From: Azonexaceae bacterium
GTDB lineage: Bacteria > Pseudomonadota > Gammaproteobacteria > Burkholderiales > Rhodocyclaceae
DNA: 64,000 nucleotides
NCBI GenBank assembly: GCA_013335535.1
Contig: JAAXVL010000002.1
Coordinates: 310,001-374,000 of the forward strand
Reading direction: 5' to 3'
Part shown: piece by piece, positions 1 to 10,831 of the stretch
How positions within the stretch are numbered: position 1 is the stretch's first letter
Layout: each line of letters begins with the position of its first letter
Translations under genes and position numbers: made by a program
The notes under the pieces: model-generated
Told to the model about the DNA's origin: nothing
Databases searched by the model: none
Seen by the model: the letters and a program-made list of their open reading frames with translations, nothing else

Positions 1-471
1 AAGAGCCGCGACCTGGCCTACAAGAATCGCTACCCCGACCTCACCGTGGGCGTTGTGCCCAATCAAATGCAGAACGAAGTGAAGCAGTGGGACTTGATGT
101 TTGAAATCAACATTCCCCTGCAGCAATCGAGCCGACGCGCCCAGGAGCGCGAGGCAGAAGCGATGGTGTCGGCGAGTCGCGCCAAGCGTGACGGAACCTC
201 CAACCAGCTCCTGGCCGACCTTTCGGCCAATCTTTCCGAGTTGGAAGCGGCCCGGCGGACCGAACGACTCACTACCGACAGCCTACTGCCCCAGGCCGAA
301 CTGACCATGAAGGCTGCGTTGGCCGGCTATGAAACCGGGAAGGTCGACTTTGCGACCCTCCTGGACGCACAACGCCAGATTCGCCAAGCAAAGCTCAACC
401 AAATCAAATCGCGTGCCGAGGCCCAAGTCCGCCTAGCCGAAATCGAACGAATTCTCGGAGAAGACCTATGA
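1..471 (+). CDS. TolC-family outer membrane efflux protein (CusC/CzcC-like), 5' truncated by window edge
   Basis: Frame is open from base 1; coiled-coil OEP C-terminus (ETGKVDFATLLDAQRQIRQAKLNQIKSRAEAQVRLAEIERILG); followed by RND adaptor and pump genes. Confidence 0.85.
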   Translation, partial: KSRDLAYKNRYPDLTVGVVPNQMQNEVKQWDLMFEINIPLQQSSRRAQEREAEAMVSASRAKRDGTSNQLLADLSANLSELEAARRTERLTTDSLLPQAELTMKAALAGYETGKVDFATLLDAQRQIRQAKLNQIKSRAEAQVRLAEIERILGEDL

Positions 472-2051
472 ACAAGGGAGTGATTGCCGCCGCCGTGGTG
501 GCCGCATTGGCTGCTGGTGGTGGCTATTGGGCTGGACAGAAAAGCACCCCGGCCCCGAACGCGGATGGCGGTACCAGTGTTGCTGCTGATACGGGCAAGA
601 AGGAACGAAAGATTCTTTTCTACCGCAATCCAATGGGCCTTCCTGATACGTCGCCGACCCCGAAGAAAGACCCGATGGGTATGGACTACATCGCAGTCTA
701 CGAGGGAGAGCAGGATGACGAGCCGGCCTCCGCCAACCAAATCAAAATCAGCACCGAGAAGATTCAGAAACTCGGCGTGCGCACCGAAGCCGCCACCCTG
801 CGCAATCTGGACAAGGTTGTCCGTGCGGCAGGCCGCATCGAACCGGATGAGCGTCGAACCTATACCATCTCCCCGAAATTCGAAGGTTATGTTGAGCGTC
901 TGCACGTCAATGTCACCGGCCAGCCAGTCAGCAAGGGGCAGCCGCTGTTTGAGGTTTACAGCCCGGAGCTGGTTTCTGCCCAGCGTGAATACGCTATCGC
1001 TGTCCAGGGGCAAGAAAGCCTGAAGGGCGCAGAAAGCTACACCCAGGACAGCATGCGCCAACTGGCTGAGTCCAGCCTGGCCCGCCTACGCAACTGGGAC
1101 ATCTCCGAAGAACAGGTGAAGTCCCTAGCCAAGTCCGGTGAAACCCGGCGCACGCTGACCTTCCGTTCACCAGTTAACGGCATCATCACCGAGAAGAAAG
1201 CTGTCCAAGGCATGCGCTTCATGCCGGGCGAGGCTCTGTATCAAGTCGCTGACTTGTCCTCGGTCTGGGCGGTTGCCGACGTCTTCGAACAGGACATCGG
1301 TTTGGTGAAGTCTGGTGCCAAGGCCAAAGTCAAAATCAACGCCTATCCTGACAAGACCTTCGAAGGGACCATCAGCTACGTCTATCCGACTCTGAAGGCT
1401 GAGACCCGAACCATCCAGGTTCGCATCGACTTGCCGAACACGAACAACCTGCTGAAGCCCGGTATGTTCGCCCAGCTTGAATTGCCAACTACCGCCAAGG
1501 GAGCGGTCGTCACCGTACCAAACTCGGCGGTGATTGATAGCGGCACGCGCCAAATCGTTCTGGTTCAGGCCAAGGAAGGCCGATTCGAACCCCGCGAGGT
1601 CAAGCTCGGCGCTCGCAGCGATGACCGGGTAGAAGTCATTGATGGTGTCCGTGACGGCGAGCAGGTGGTCGTTGCCGCCAATTTCCTGATTGATGCCGAG
1701 AGCAATCTGAAAGCGGCTATCGGTGGCTTTGGCCACTCAGGCCACGGTACAGCAGCACCCTCCGATAAGCCGGCAGCTGCAACAGTCGGCAACAAGGCCG
1801 AAGGCAAAGTCGAAGAGGTCGATGCCAAGGCGGGTACGGTCAGCATCACGCATGGTCCAGTGCCCAGTTTGAAATGGCCCGGCATGACCATGGAGTTCAA
1901 ACCCGCCAACGAAGCCATCATGAAGCAGTTGAAACCAGGGGCTGCGATTGACTTCGAGTTTGTCGAACGTGGCCAAGGCGAATGGGTCATCACGTCCGTT
2001 CAACCTGCTAGCCAGCCTGCTGGCAAAGCCAACCCGCACGCCGGTCACTGA
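468..2051 (+). CDS. cusB: Heavy-metal efflux RND periplasmic adaptor (CusB-like) with metal-binding N-terminal domain and CusF-like C-terminal domain
   Basis: KILFYRNPMGLPDTSPTPKKDPMGMDY motif; HlyD-type core; C-terminal GKVEEVDAKAGTVSITHGPVPSLKWPGMTMEF CusF-like; ATGA overlap with upstream gene. Confidence 0.9.
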   Translation: MNKGVIAAAVVAALAAGGGYWAGQKSTPAPNADGGTSVAADTGKKERKILFYRNPMGLPDTSPTPKKDPMGMDYIAVYEGEQDDEPASANQIKISTEKIQKLGVRTEAATLRNLDKVVRAAGRIEPDERRTYTISPKFEGYVERLHVNVTGQPVSKGQPLFEVYSPELVSAQREYAIAVQGQESLKGAESYTQDSMRQLAESSLARLRNWDISEEQVKSLAKSGETRRTLTFRSPVNGIITEKKAVQGMRFMPGEALYQVADLSSVWAVADVFEQDIGLVKSGAKAKVKINAYPDKTFEGTISYVYPTLKAETRTIQVRIDLPNTNNLLKPGMFAQLELPTTAKGAVVTVPNSAVIDSGTRQIVLVQAKEGRFEPREVKLGARSDDRVEVIDGVRDGEQVVVAANFLIDAESNLKAAIGGFGHSGHGTAAPSDKPAAATVGNKAEGKVEEVDAKAGTVSITHGPVPSLKWPGMTMEFKPANEAIMKQLKPGAAIDFEFVERGQGEWVITSVQPASQPAGKANPHAGH

Positions 2052-2062
2052 GGAACAGCGCG

Positions 2063-5000
2063 ATGTTGGCAAAAATCATTGAATGGTCAGGACGCAACCG
2101 CTTCCTGGTCTTGCTAGCCACCTTGTTCATCATTGTGGCCGGCGTCGTGGCGGTCATTCGAACACCGCTTGACGCACTTCCCGACCTGTCCGACGTCCAG
2201 GTTATCGTCTATACCGAGTACCCCGGCCAGGCACCTCAGGTTGTTGAAGACCAGGTGACCTATCCGCTGACGACCTCGATGTTGTCAGTACCCAAATCCA
2301 AGGTGGTCCGCGGTTTTTCTTTCTTCGGTGCGTCCTTCGTCTACATCATTTTCGAGGATGGCACAGATATCTACTGGGCCCGTTCGCGGGTTCTGGAATA
2401 CCTCAACTTTGCCGCCGGACGTATGCCTAAAGGCGTCACGCCACAGATAGGGCCGGATGCGACGGGTGTGGGCTGGGTCTATCAATACGTCCTCCTGGCC
2501 AAGGACAAGACGCTGGCCGAACTGCGCACCCTGCAAGACTGGTACGTGCGTTATCAGCTGACCAAAGCGCATGGAGTTGCCGAAGTTGCCTCGATTGGTG
2601 GTTTCGTCCAGACCTACCAGGTCACCGTCGACCCCGTGAAGCTTCGTTCCTACGGCATTCCGCTGGCCAAGGTCTCTCAAGTCATTCGTGACTCAAACCG
2701 CGACGTTGGTGGCCGTGTCATCGAGATGGCCGAGACCGAGTACATGGTGCGCGGCAAGGGTTACCTGCGCGGCATAGGCGACATCGAAAACCTCGTCGTC
2801 AAGGCCGACAAGGGCACGCCGGTCCTGGTGCGCGACATCGCCCGCGTCGAACTGGCGCCCGACGAGCGTCGTGGCCTGACCGAACTCAATGGTGAAGGCG
2901 AAGTGGTCTCGGGCATCGCCATGGCCCGGTATGGCCAGAACGCGCTTGAGGTCATCCACAACCTCAAGGAGAAAATCGGCGAAATCTCTGCCGGCCTCCC
3001 CGAAGGGGTGACCATCGAGTCGGTCTATGACCGCTCCGAGTTGATTCACCGGGCTATCGATACGCTGAAGCGCACACTGATTGAGGAAAGCATCATCGTG
3101 GCTCTGGTCTGCGTCGTATTCCTCCTCCACCTACGTAGTGCACTGGTGGCCATCCTGATGCTGCCCGTTGGCGTCTTGATTTCCTTTATTGCCATGCGCC
3201 TTCTTGGCATGAACTCGAACTTGATGAGCTTGGGTGGCATCGCCATCGCCATCGGCGCGATGATTGATGCAGCCATTGTGATGATTGAGAACGCCCACAA
3301 GCATATCGAGCGCTTGCCTGAGAATCACACGCACGCCGAGCGGACGGAAGCCATGATTACCGCCTGCAGGGAAGTCGGGCCGGCGCTGTTCTTCTCGCTC
3401 CTCATCATCACCGTTTCATTCCTGCCGGTATTTACGCTGGAAGACCAGGAGGGCCGTCTGTTCTCACCGCTGGCCTACACCAAGACCTTCTCGATGGCCG
3501 GCGCAGCACTGCTCTCCGTCACGCTGGTGCCAGTCCTGATGATGCTGTTCATTCGCGGCAAAATCATGCCCGAGGCCAAAAACCCGGTGAATCGTTTCCT
3601 CATTTGGGTCTACCGGCCCATCATCGCCTGGGTCATGCGCTGGAAGAAGACCACTATCGTGGCCGCCATCGCTGCACTCGTGGTCTCCATCTATCCGGCC
3701 AGCCAGTTGGGTTCGGAGTTCATGCCCACACTGAACGAAGGCACCTTGTTCTACATGCCGGCCTCCCTGCCCGGGATGTCGATTACCAAGGCAGCCGAGC
3801 TACTGCAAACGCAGAACAAAATCATCAAGAGTTTCCCGGAAGTCGCCTCGGTGTATGGCAAGGCGGGTCGTGCCAATACGGCCACTGACCCGGCACCAAC
3901 TGAGATGTTCGAGACGGTCATCAACCTCAAGCCGGAGTCCGAATGGCGCCCGGGATTGACGACCGACAAGCTCATTGCCGAGATGGACAAGGCGTTGCAG
4001 TTCCCGGGTGTATCGAACGCCTGGACGATGCCTATCAAGGCCCGTATTGACATGCTCTCCACCGGTATCCGGACCCCCATCGGTATCAAGGTGTTCGGCA
4101 AGGACCTCAACGAGATGGAGCGCCTGGCCCGGGAAATCGAGACAGTGGTGAAGGAGGTTCCGGGAACCACATCAGCGTTTGCCGAGCGGATTACCGGAGG
4201 CTATTACCTGAACATCGAACCGGACCGTACTCAGTTGGCCCGCTACGGCCTTACAGTTGGCGACGTCCAAGAGGTCATTGGGCAGGCATTGGGCGGCGAG
4301 ATGGTGACCACGACCGTCGAGGGCCGTGAGCGTTTTGGGGTGACTGTGCGTTACCCACGAGAACTCCGCTCAGACCCGCAGCAGATTGCCCAGCAGGTGC
4401 TGGTGCCGACCATGGACGGTGCGATGATTCCGCTGGGGCAACTGGCAAAGATTGAGGTGGCCAAGGGCACACCCGGTATCCGAACCGAAAATGCGCTGCT
4501 CTCTGCCTACATCTTTGTGGACATCCGGGAACGTGACATCGGCGGTTATGTGGCTGACGCCAAGAAAGCGGTCGCTGCGAAGGTCAAGTTCCCGCCGGGC
4601 TACTACGCGACCTGGAGTGGTCAGTTCGAGTCGATGGAACGCGCTATCGAGAAAATGAAGGTTGTCGTACCGGTCACGCTGCTCCTTATCTTCCTGCTGC
4701 TTTACCTCAACTTCAGGCGCCTGACCGAGACCATCATTGTGATGCTGTCCGTACCGTTTGCCCTGGTGGGTGGTGTCTGGTTGATGTGGCTCCTGAGTTA
4801 CAACCTCTCGGTCGCCGTCGCAGTCGGGTTCATCGCCCTTGCCGGCGTGGCAGCCGAGACAGGCGTCGTGATGCTGATTTACCTGGACCATGCATGGGAA
4901 ACGCTCAAGGCCACGCGCAAAGCTGAAGGGAAGGAGCCCAGCGTGGGCGACCTCTACGAAGCCATCATGGAAGGTGCCGTAGAACGGGTTCGCCCCAAGA

Positions 5001-5197
5001 TGATGACCGTGGTGGCCATCATGGCAGGCCTGCTCCCCATCATGTGGGGTACCGGGACGGGGTCTGAAGTCATGAGCCGGATTGCAGCCCCGATGGTCGG
5101 CGGGATGATTTCTTCCACGGTTCTGACCTTGGCGGTTATTCCGGCTATCTACGCCCTGGTTAAGCAGTGGCGACTCACCAAAAAGTTGGAATCTTGA
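2063..5197 (+). CDS. cusA: Heavy-metal efflux RND pump (CusA/CzcA family)
   Basis: 1044 aa; starts MLAKIIEWSGRNRFLVLLATLFII; typical HME-RND motifs. Confidence 0.93.
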   Translation: MLAKIIEWSGRNRFLVLLATLFIIVAGVVAVIRTPLDALPDLSDVQVIVYTEYPGQAPQVVEDQVTYPLTTSMLSVPKSKVVRGFSFFGASFVYIIFEDGTDIYWARSRVLEYLNFAAGRMPKGVTPQIGPDATGVGWVYQYVLLAKDKTLAELRTLQDWYVRYQLTKAHGVAEVASIGGFVQTYQVTVDPVKLRSYGIPLAKVSQVIRDSNRDVGGRVIEMAETEYMVRGKGYLRGIGDIENLVVKADKGTPVLVRDIARVELAPDERRGLTELNGEGEVVSGIAMARYGQNALEVIHNLKEKIGEISAGLPEGVTIESVYDRSELIHRAIDTLKRTLIEESIIVALVCVVFLLHLRSALVAILMLPVGVLISFIAMRLLGMNSNLMSLGGIAIAIGAMIDAAIVMIENAHKHIERLPENHTHAERTEAMITACREVGPALFFSLLIITVSFLPVFTLEDQEGRLFSPLAYTKTFSMAGAALLSVTLVPVLMMLFIRGKIMPEAKNPVNRFLIWVYRPIIAWVMRWKKTTIVAAIAALVVSIYPASQLGSEFMPTLNEGTLFYMPASLPGMSITKAAELLQTQNKIIKSFPEVASVYGKAGRANTATDPAPTEMFETVINLKPESEWRPGLTTDKLIAEMDKALQFPGVSNAWTMPIKARIDMLSTGIRTPIGIKVFGKDLNEMERLAREIETVVKEVPGTTSAFAERITGGYYLNIEPDRTQLARYGLTVGDVQEVIGQALGGEMVTTTVEGRERFGVTVRYPRELRSDPQQIAQQVLVPTMDGAMIPLGQLAKIEVAKGTPGIRTENALLSAYIFVDIRERDIGGYVADAKKAVAAKVKFPPGYYATWSGQFESMERAIEKMKVVVPVTLLLIFLLLYLNFRRLTETIIVMLSVPFALVGGVWLMWLLSYNLSVAVAVGFIALAGVAAETGVVMLIYLDHAWETLKATRKAEGKEPSVGDLYEAIMEGAVERVRPKMMTVVAIMAGLLPIMWGTGTGSEVMSRIAAPMVGGMISSTVLTLAVIPAIYALVKQWRLTKKLES

Positions 5198-5207
5198 AGA
5201 GCGAGTC

Positions 5208-5957
5208 ATGACTACCTTTGGTACAGCCTCTCCAACCTGCGCCCATTGCGGAAGTAGCGATAAGGAGAGACTGTACCTTAAGGAGGACCACTGCCATTGT
5301 TGCGAGGGTTGCCTGCTGGACCGGTGTATCGGTCTGAAGCCGGCACTCGACTTGGCAGGGCTGTACTCTGGGTTCGTTGAGGCCCTTGTCCGCACATTGG
5401 ACATGCGAGAGCTGGAGACCGGGCTGCACTCCCGGCGAAGCGCCTGTCACACGCTGGTTCTGGCCCGAAGAATCACTTCCGATGCCGAAGAACTTCGCCA
5501 AATCTACTGGGGCGCCTTGCTTCACGACATCGGGAAAATCGGAATCCCCGAGCAGATTCTTCTGAAGACGGACGCATTGACGAACGAGGAATGGCTCACC
5601 ATGCGTACCCATGTTGAATTGGGGTACTCAATCGTCAGTCAATTGCCCGGCCTTGAAAGAGCGGCCGAAGTAGTTCGAAGCCATGAAGAGCGCTTTGATG
5701 GCACAGGGTATCCACATGGACTGAAGGGCGAAGAAATACCTGTGGGGTCCAGGCTGTTCGCAGTGATTGACACCCTGGACGCCATGACATCTGACCGCTC
5801 CTATCGCCGTGGCCTCCGGTTTGACGAGGCGAAAGAAGAAATTTTGAGGATGTCTGGCAGCCAATTTGACCCCATGGCCGTGGACCTCTTTTTGGCCGAA
5901 GAAGAGGTTTTGAGGGATATGGTTGCACTCAAATGCGGCCAGCCACAATCGGTGTAG
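5208..5957 (+). CDS. HD-GYP domain phosphodiesterase with Cys-rich N-terminus
   Basis: LLHDIGKIGIPEQILLK and SHEERFDGTGYPHGLKGEEIP motifs; N-terminal CAHCGSS...HCHCCEGCLLDRC cluster. Confidence 0.88.
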   Translation: MTTFGTASPTCAHCGSSDKERLYLKEDHCHCCEGCLLDRCIGLKPALDLAGLYSGFVEALVRTLDMRELETGLHSRRSACHTLVLARRITSDAEELRQIYWGALLHDIGKIGIPEQILLKTDALTNEEWLTMRTHVELGYSIVSQLPGLERAAEVVRSHEERFDGTGYPHGLKGEEIPVGSRLFAVIDTLDAMTSDRSYRRGLRFDEAKEEILRMSGSQFDPMAVDLFLAEEEVLRDMVALKCGQPQSV

Positions 5958-5981
5958 CTCCACGCAACAACAAGATGAAGG

Positions 5982-8264
5982 ATGACGACCATGTTCATTG
6001 ACCCCGTATGCGGGATGACGGTCAAGCCCGAATCCCCCCATGAAACCGTCCTGGAGGGTGTGACCCATCGGTTTTGCAGTGCCAAGTGCAAGGCAAAATT
6101 TGAAGCAGACCCGGCGCACTACTTAGCCCCGAAACCAGAACCCCAACCAGTATCCGAAGAAGAGCAGCAACGGGAATACACCTGCCCGATGCACCCGGAG
6201 GTTCGCCAATTCGGGCCGGGCGATTGCCCAAAATGTGGCATGGCCCTAGAACCGATGGTTCCGGATATCGATGCCAGCGAGGACAACTCGGAATATCTGG
6301 ATTTCCGTCGCCGCTTCTGGGGAAGTTTGCCTTTGAGTGTGGTCGTGACCGTGCTGGCGATGGCGGGTCATTACTTTGAGAGCCTCTCTGCTGCAAACCG
6401 GACTTGGCTTGAACTGGTACTCAGTGCCCCCGTGGTTCTCTGGGCGGGGGCACCATTCTTTGTCCGTGGCTGGAAGTCCATCGTCACCCGTAGCCCCAAC
6501 ATGTGGACGCTCATCAGCATCGGCACTGGCGCGGCGTTTCTCTACAGCCTTGTAGCCGCCGTGGCTCCCGGCCTTTTTCCCGCCTCCTTTGAGTCGCACG
6601 GGCGTATCGGCGTCTATTTCGAGGCGGCAGCGGTCATTATCTCGCTGACTCTCCTGGGGCAAATGCTGGAGCTTAGTGCTCGCTCGCAAACCTCTGCCGC
6701 CATCAAGTCTTTGCTCGGCCTGGCCCCCAAAACGGCCAGGCGCATCAATGCCGACGGTTCGGAAGAGGATGTGCCGTTGAACCATGTCCATGTCGGCGAC
6801 CTGCTGCGTGTCAGGCCGGGGGAAAAGGTTCCAGTCGATGGCTCGGTAGTCGAGGGCCGAAGCACAATCGACGAGTCGATGCTGACTGGGGAGCCAATCC
6901 CGGTAAGCAAGGAAGCTCAGGACAAGGTGATTGGCGCAACCCTGAATGGCTCAGGCAGTCTGGTTATTCGGTCCGAGAGCGTGGGTTCGCATACTGTGCT
7001 AGCCCAAATCATTCAGATGGTGGCCCAGGCACAGCGTTCGAAGGCTCCGATGCAACGCCTGGCTGACGTCGTGGCCGGCTACTTTGTTGTTGCCGTGGTC
7101 TCAATCGCGCTCTTGAGTCTCCTCGGTTGGGGATTCTTCGGTGGTGAGCGCGGCTGGCTCTTTGGCATCATCAGCGCCGTCTCGGTACTCATCATTGCCT
7201 GTCCGTGCGCACTGGGTCTGGCAACGCCGATGGCCATCATGGTAGCCACCGGAAAGGCAGCAACACAGGGTATTCTCTTCCGGGATGCTGCGGCCATCGA
7301 GCGCATGCGGGAAATCGACACCATCATCGTCGACAAGACCGGAACGCTGACCGAGGGCCACCCTGCATTCGAGCAGGTCATCCCCGTCACGGGTGTAACA
7401 GGTGATGAAGTCTTGCGTCTGGCGGCAAGTCTGGACCAGGGAAGTGAGCATCCTTTGGCCGAGGCCATTGTCCGCGCCGCCAAGGAGAAAAACCTGACCC
7501 TCGAGAAGGCGGAGAACTTCGAATCCTCCAGCGGTATCGGGGTGCACGGACAAGTTGGCGGCCGGCGACTTTCCTTGGGAAATTCGACCCTCATGCTTCA
7601 GGAGAACATCGACCTGAGCCCCCTTGTCACCCAAGCAGAAGAACTGAGGCGAACCGGTGCAAGCGTGATGTATCTGGCCGCAGATGGCTTGCTGGTAGGT
7701 TTACTCGCCGTCTCCGACCCAATTAAGGCAAGCACACCCGAAGCGCTCAAAATGCTTAAAGATGCAGGCATTCGCGTGGTGATGGCGACGGGCGACGGTG
7801 AACTGACTGCCAAGGCGGTCGGGCAGCGACTGGGCATCGACGAAGTCCATGGCGAAGTGAAGCCTGCCGACAAGTTGGCACTCGTCGAACGACTTCAGGC
7901 TGAAGGGCGGGTAGTCGCCATGGCCGGTGATGGTATCAATGATGCGCCAGCCCTAGCGCGTGCCGATGTCGGCGTTGCCATGGGGACGGGGACCGATGTC
8001 GCCATGAACAGTGCCCAGGTCACCCTGGTCAAAGGGGACTTGCGCGGCATTGCCCGGGCCCAAGCCCTATCCAGAGCCACGGTACGCAACATGCGACAGA
8101 ACCTTTGGTTTGCGTTCGCCTACAACGCCCTTGGCATTCCTATTGCGGCTGGCCTGCTGTACCCATTCTTCGGTTTGGTCCTGTCGCCAATGATTGCCGC
8201 TGCCGCAATGAGCCTATCGTCGGTCAGCGTCGTCGGAAACTCGCTTCGCTTAAAGGGCGCTTGA
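5982..8264 (+). CDS. copA: Copper-translocating P1B-type ATPase with YHS and heavy-metal-binding N-terminal domains
   Basis: [14 protein letters not shown] (YHS), [29 protein letters not shown] motif ([13 protein letters not shown]), [19 protein letters not shown]. Confidence 0.94.
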   Translation: MTTMFIDPVCGMTVKPESPHETVLEGVTHRFCSAKCKAKFEADPAHYLAPKPEPQPVSEEEQQREYTCPMHPEVRQFGPGDCPKCGMALEPMVPDIDASEDNSEYLDFRRRFWGSLPLSVVVTVLAMAGHYFESLSAANRTWLELVLSAPVVLWAGAPFFVRGWKSIVTRSPNMWTLISIGTGAAFLYSLVAAVAPGLFPASFESHGRIGVYFEAAAVIISLTLLGQMLELSARSQTSAAIKSLLGLAPKTARRINADGSEEDVPLNHVHVGDLLRVRPGEKVPVDGSVVEGRSTIDESMLTGEPIPVSKEAQDKVIGATLNGSGSLVIRSESVGSHTVLAQIIQMVAQAQRSKAPMQRLADVVAGYFVVAVVSIALLSLLGWGFFGGERGWLFGIISAVSVLIIACPCALGLATPMAIMVATGKAATQGILFRDAAAIERMREIDTIIVDKTGTLTEGHPAFEQVIPVTGVTGDEVLRLAASLDQGSEHPLAEAIVRAAKEKNLTLEKAENFESSSGIGVHGQVGGRRLSLGNSTLMLQENIDLSPLVTQAEELRRTGASVMYLAADGLLVGLLAVSDPIKASTPEALKMLKDAGIRVVMATGDGELTAKAVGQRLGIDEVHGEVKPADKLALVERLQAEGRVVAMAGDGINDAPALARADVGVAMGTGTDVAMNSAQVTLVKGDLRGIARAQALSRATVRNMRQNLWFAFAYNALGIPIAAGLLYPFFGLVLSPMIAAAAMSLSSVSVVGNSLRLKGA

Positions 8265-8468
8265 TGCCACACAAAGTCTTCATTGCCTGAATCTGATTTC
8301 TAATTTTCGAGCGCTGAAGGCAAGCTCCGGCCACTTTCATTTCAGCGTGCGCTGCTTCGAAGAAATGAGGCTCAGAGAATGGCTACAACCGTCCCTTTGC
8401 GGTCGGTCAGCCGCGCGTACCACTATGACTGCTTTCTGAGCCGAATCAGCCCTATCCAATCCGCAAAA

Positions 8469-9515
8469 TTAGTGCGGATGGCTTACGTGGTGCACATCTG
8501 GAAAGTGCGCATGGGTATGAGAGATGGGCTGGTGCCGATGGGTGTGTGAATGCTTAACCCCTGGCGCTACCGAATAATCGTGGTCGTGCTGATGATGGCC
8601 ATCATGGATGTGTTCATGGGTATGCTCCATGGCTTCATGGGTATGCTCATGCTCATGTTTTTCCGTCAGGTGCAGCCAAATTCCAATGGCCATTAACGTG
8701 CCCGCTACGGAAAGTCTTGTCGTCAGAGGCTCCCCCATGGCCAGCGCAATAAGCGCACCACAGAAAGGAGCGACAGAGAAATAGGCACCGGCGCGTGCGG
8801 TGCCTAGATGGCGCAGCCCAACGACGAACAGGACCAGGCTGACGCCGTAAGCCAGCAGACCAACTACCATTGCAGCAGCCAGTATCGGCCAAGTCGGTAA
8901 CTGGTCACCAAGCACGAACGCAATTGCAAGGTTTACCGTTCCTGCGACCATTCCCTTCATGGCTGCAATCCAAGTCGCATCAGCCAGCGAGACTTTTCGG
9001 GTCAGGTTGTTATCGACGGCCCATGCTAGACAGGCACCCAGCACCGCCAGTGCAGGCAGTGCGCCCGCAAATTGCATTTCTCCCGGCCAACTGAGCACGA
9101 CTGCGCCAGCTGCAATGGCAAACATGCCCAAGGCGATGCGGTGGTCGAAATTCTCCTTGAAGACGACCCAGGCGAGCAGTGCGGTCAGAACGCCTTCTGC
9201 ATTCAACAGTAATGCGGTTCCCGAGGCCGGCATTCCCGACAGACCATACATCAACAGAACTGGGCCAATCACACCGCCGGCCAGGATGGCCCCGGCAAAC
9301 CATCCCGCCTCGGTTCTAGGCAGCCTGACAGGTTCAGCTTTGCTAACAAGCCGATAAAGCGACAGCCCGGCCCCGGAGCCCAGATAAAAGAGGCCAGCCA
9401 AAAGCCATGGACTCACGTCTTGTAGCAACAGTTTTGCCAACGGCGTTCCCGCCCCAAAGAGCAGCGCTGCACCCAGTGCAGACGAAATGCCAGGCGAGAT
9501 GAATGGATGATTCAT
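8469..9515 (-). CDS. EamA/DMT-family transporter with His-rich C-terminal tail
   Basis: Multi-TM DMT protein; tail HEHEHTHEAMEHTHEHIHDGHHQHDHDY...HSHTHRHQPISHTHAHFPDVHHVSHPH. Confidence 0.85.
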   Translation of the reverse strand: MNHPFISPGISSALGAALLFGAGTPLAKLLLQDVSPWLLAGLFYLGSGAGLSLYRLVSKAEPVRLPRTEAGWFAGAILAGGVIGPVLLMYGLSGMPASGTALLLNAEGVLTALLAWVVFKENFDHRIALGMFAIAAGAVVLSWPGEMQFAGALPALAVLGACLAWAVDNNLTRKVSLADATWIAAMKGMVAGTVNLAIAFVLGDQLPTWPILAAAMVVGLLAYGVSLVLFVVGLRHLGTARAGAYFSVAPFCGALIALAMGEPLTTRLSVAGTLMAIGIWLHLTEKHEHEHTHEAMEHTHEHIHDGHHQHDHDYSVAPGVKHSHTHRHQPISHTHAHFPDVHHVSHPH

Positions 9516-9521
9516 ATTGAT

Positions 9522-10097
9522 TTAGAACCCTAAGGCTTCTCCAGCCCCCAGAAGTGTGGCGACACCGAGGATAGCGAAGATGGCGGCTGCAATGCGATGA
9601 ACCAGCTTGACCGGCATTTTGTCTGCAATTTTGTCACCCATGATGACCGCCGGTACATTCGCTAGCATCATGCCTAGCGTTGTACCAGCGACCACCACGA
9701 CCAGATTCTGATACTGAGCGGCCAGGGCAACGGTGGCAACCTGAGTCTTGTCACCCATTTCGGCGAGGAAGAAGGCAATCAGCGTGGTCGTAAAGACACC
9801 AAAGCGAGCCAGCTTGGCATCCTCTTCGTCGAACTTGTCGGGTATCAGTGTCCATCCGGCCATGGCAATAAATGAAACGCCAAGGACCCAGCGCAGTGTC
9901 TCCGGTCCCATCAGCGTTGTAATCCAGGAGCCCACTGCGCCTGCAAAACCATGATTGGCCAGTGTGGCGACCAAAATACCGAGAACGATAGGGACAGGCT
10001 TGCGGAATTTCGCCGCGAGAATGAATGCCAGGAGTTGGGTCTTGTCACCGATTTCGGCGAGGGCAACGATGCCGGTGGAGATGAGAAAGGCTTCCAT
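9522..10097 (-). CDS. TMEM165/GDT1 (UPF0016) family putative Mn2+ exporter; start corrected from ORF-track 10229 to 10097
   Basis: MEAFLISTGIVALAEIGDKTQLLAFILAAKF and FFLAEMGDKTQVATVALAA duplicated E-x-G-D-K-T motifs; upstream yybP-ykoY-like element. Confidence 0.9.
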   Translation of the reverse strand: MEAFLISTGIVALAEIGDKTQLLAFILAAKFRKPVPIVLGILVATLANHGFAGAVGSWITTLMGPETLRWVLGVSFIAMAGWTLIPDKFDEEDAKLARFGVFTTTLIAFFLAEMGDKTQVATVALAAQYQNLVVVVAGTTLGMMLANVPAVIMGDKIADKMPVKLVHRIAAAIFAILGVATLLGAGEALGF

Positions 10098-10169
10098 GAT
10101 GTTTCCTTGGCCGGAATTCGACGAATGACCACGCCACCTCTCCGGCCAATCGGAAGGCAGTGTGGTCAA

Positions 10170-10265
10170 AGGTCTTGCCAAGCAGAAACCGCTTACGCCA
10201 TGGTCGAATGACCAAGTATGTTGACGCAAGCCTCTTCAGGCTGAAGAGAGGCTACTCCCCAATGA
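10170..10265 (-). promoter_or_regulatory. yybP-ykoY family Mn2+ riboswitch
   Basis: Minus strand reads ATTGGGGAGTAGCCTCTCTTCAGCCTGAAGAGGCTTGCGTCAACATACTTGGTCATTCGACCATGGCGTAAGCGGTTTCTGCTTGGCAAGACC, matching the conserved GGGGAGTAGC...CGTCAACATACT...CAAGACC core known from E. coli mntP/alx leaders; upstream of a TMEM165-type Mn exporter. Confidence 0.9.
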
Positions 10266-10420
10266 CTCGGCGGCATTCTAACGATTGCGTCGTTACCCGT
10301 CTATCACGATAGTTAGTCAAACTCCCCGGCGTTACCAAAGCCCTCCTGAAAACATAAGGGCTTTAGGTAAGCATGCCGACTGCCTAAACATGAAAAATCA
10401 GGCAGGCCGGCGCGGTAGGA

Positions 10421-10807
10421 TTATTGAACAACAAAACGCACGGTCGCCACTTTCTTGCCGGGCAGGTTCACTACTGCAACGGCTTTAGCACCAGCGGCAA
10501 TGCCAAATGTACCTTTGGCCTCAAGCGCTTCTCCGGTGGGCGCCAAGGTGACTTCGGTTTTGTTCGCGCCGCTGAGCAATGTGACCTTGGCGGAAGCATC
10601 TTTCACACTCAACGGTTTGTCGTGGTCACGAATATAGAGTTTGATGGTATCCGGCTTGGCAACCAGTTCGAAGTCGAGGTGATTGGCCTCGACAACGACT
10701 CCACCCTGCAAGCCTTTGTGTTCGTGGGCATGGCTATGGCTGTCAGCGGCAAATGCAGCTCCAGAGAGAGCAAGGGAGACAGCGGTAAACAGTTGAATCA
10801 GCTTCAT
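10421..10807 (-). CDS. Small secreted His-rich hypothetical protein
   Basis: Signal peptide MKLIQLFTAVSLALSGAAFAADSHSHAHEHKG; directly downstream of czcA-like gene. Confidence 0.7.
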   Translation of the reverse strand: MKLIQLFTAVSLALSGAAFAADSHSHAHEHKGLQGGVVVEANHLDFELVAKPDTIKLYIRDHDKPLSVKDASAKVTLLSGANKTEVTLAPTGEALEAKGTFGIAAGAKAVAVVNLPGKKVATVRFVVQ

Positions 10808-10831
10808 GGGGATTCCTTTCAGGAAAAGAGG

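Noticed and set aside
10098-10229. N-terminal extension of the TMEM165-type ORF to 10229
   Set aside because: Extension would translate the riboswitch; M at 10097 starts the conserved family N-terminus.
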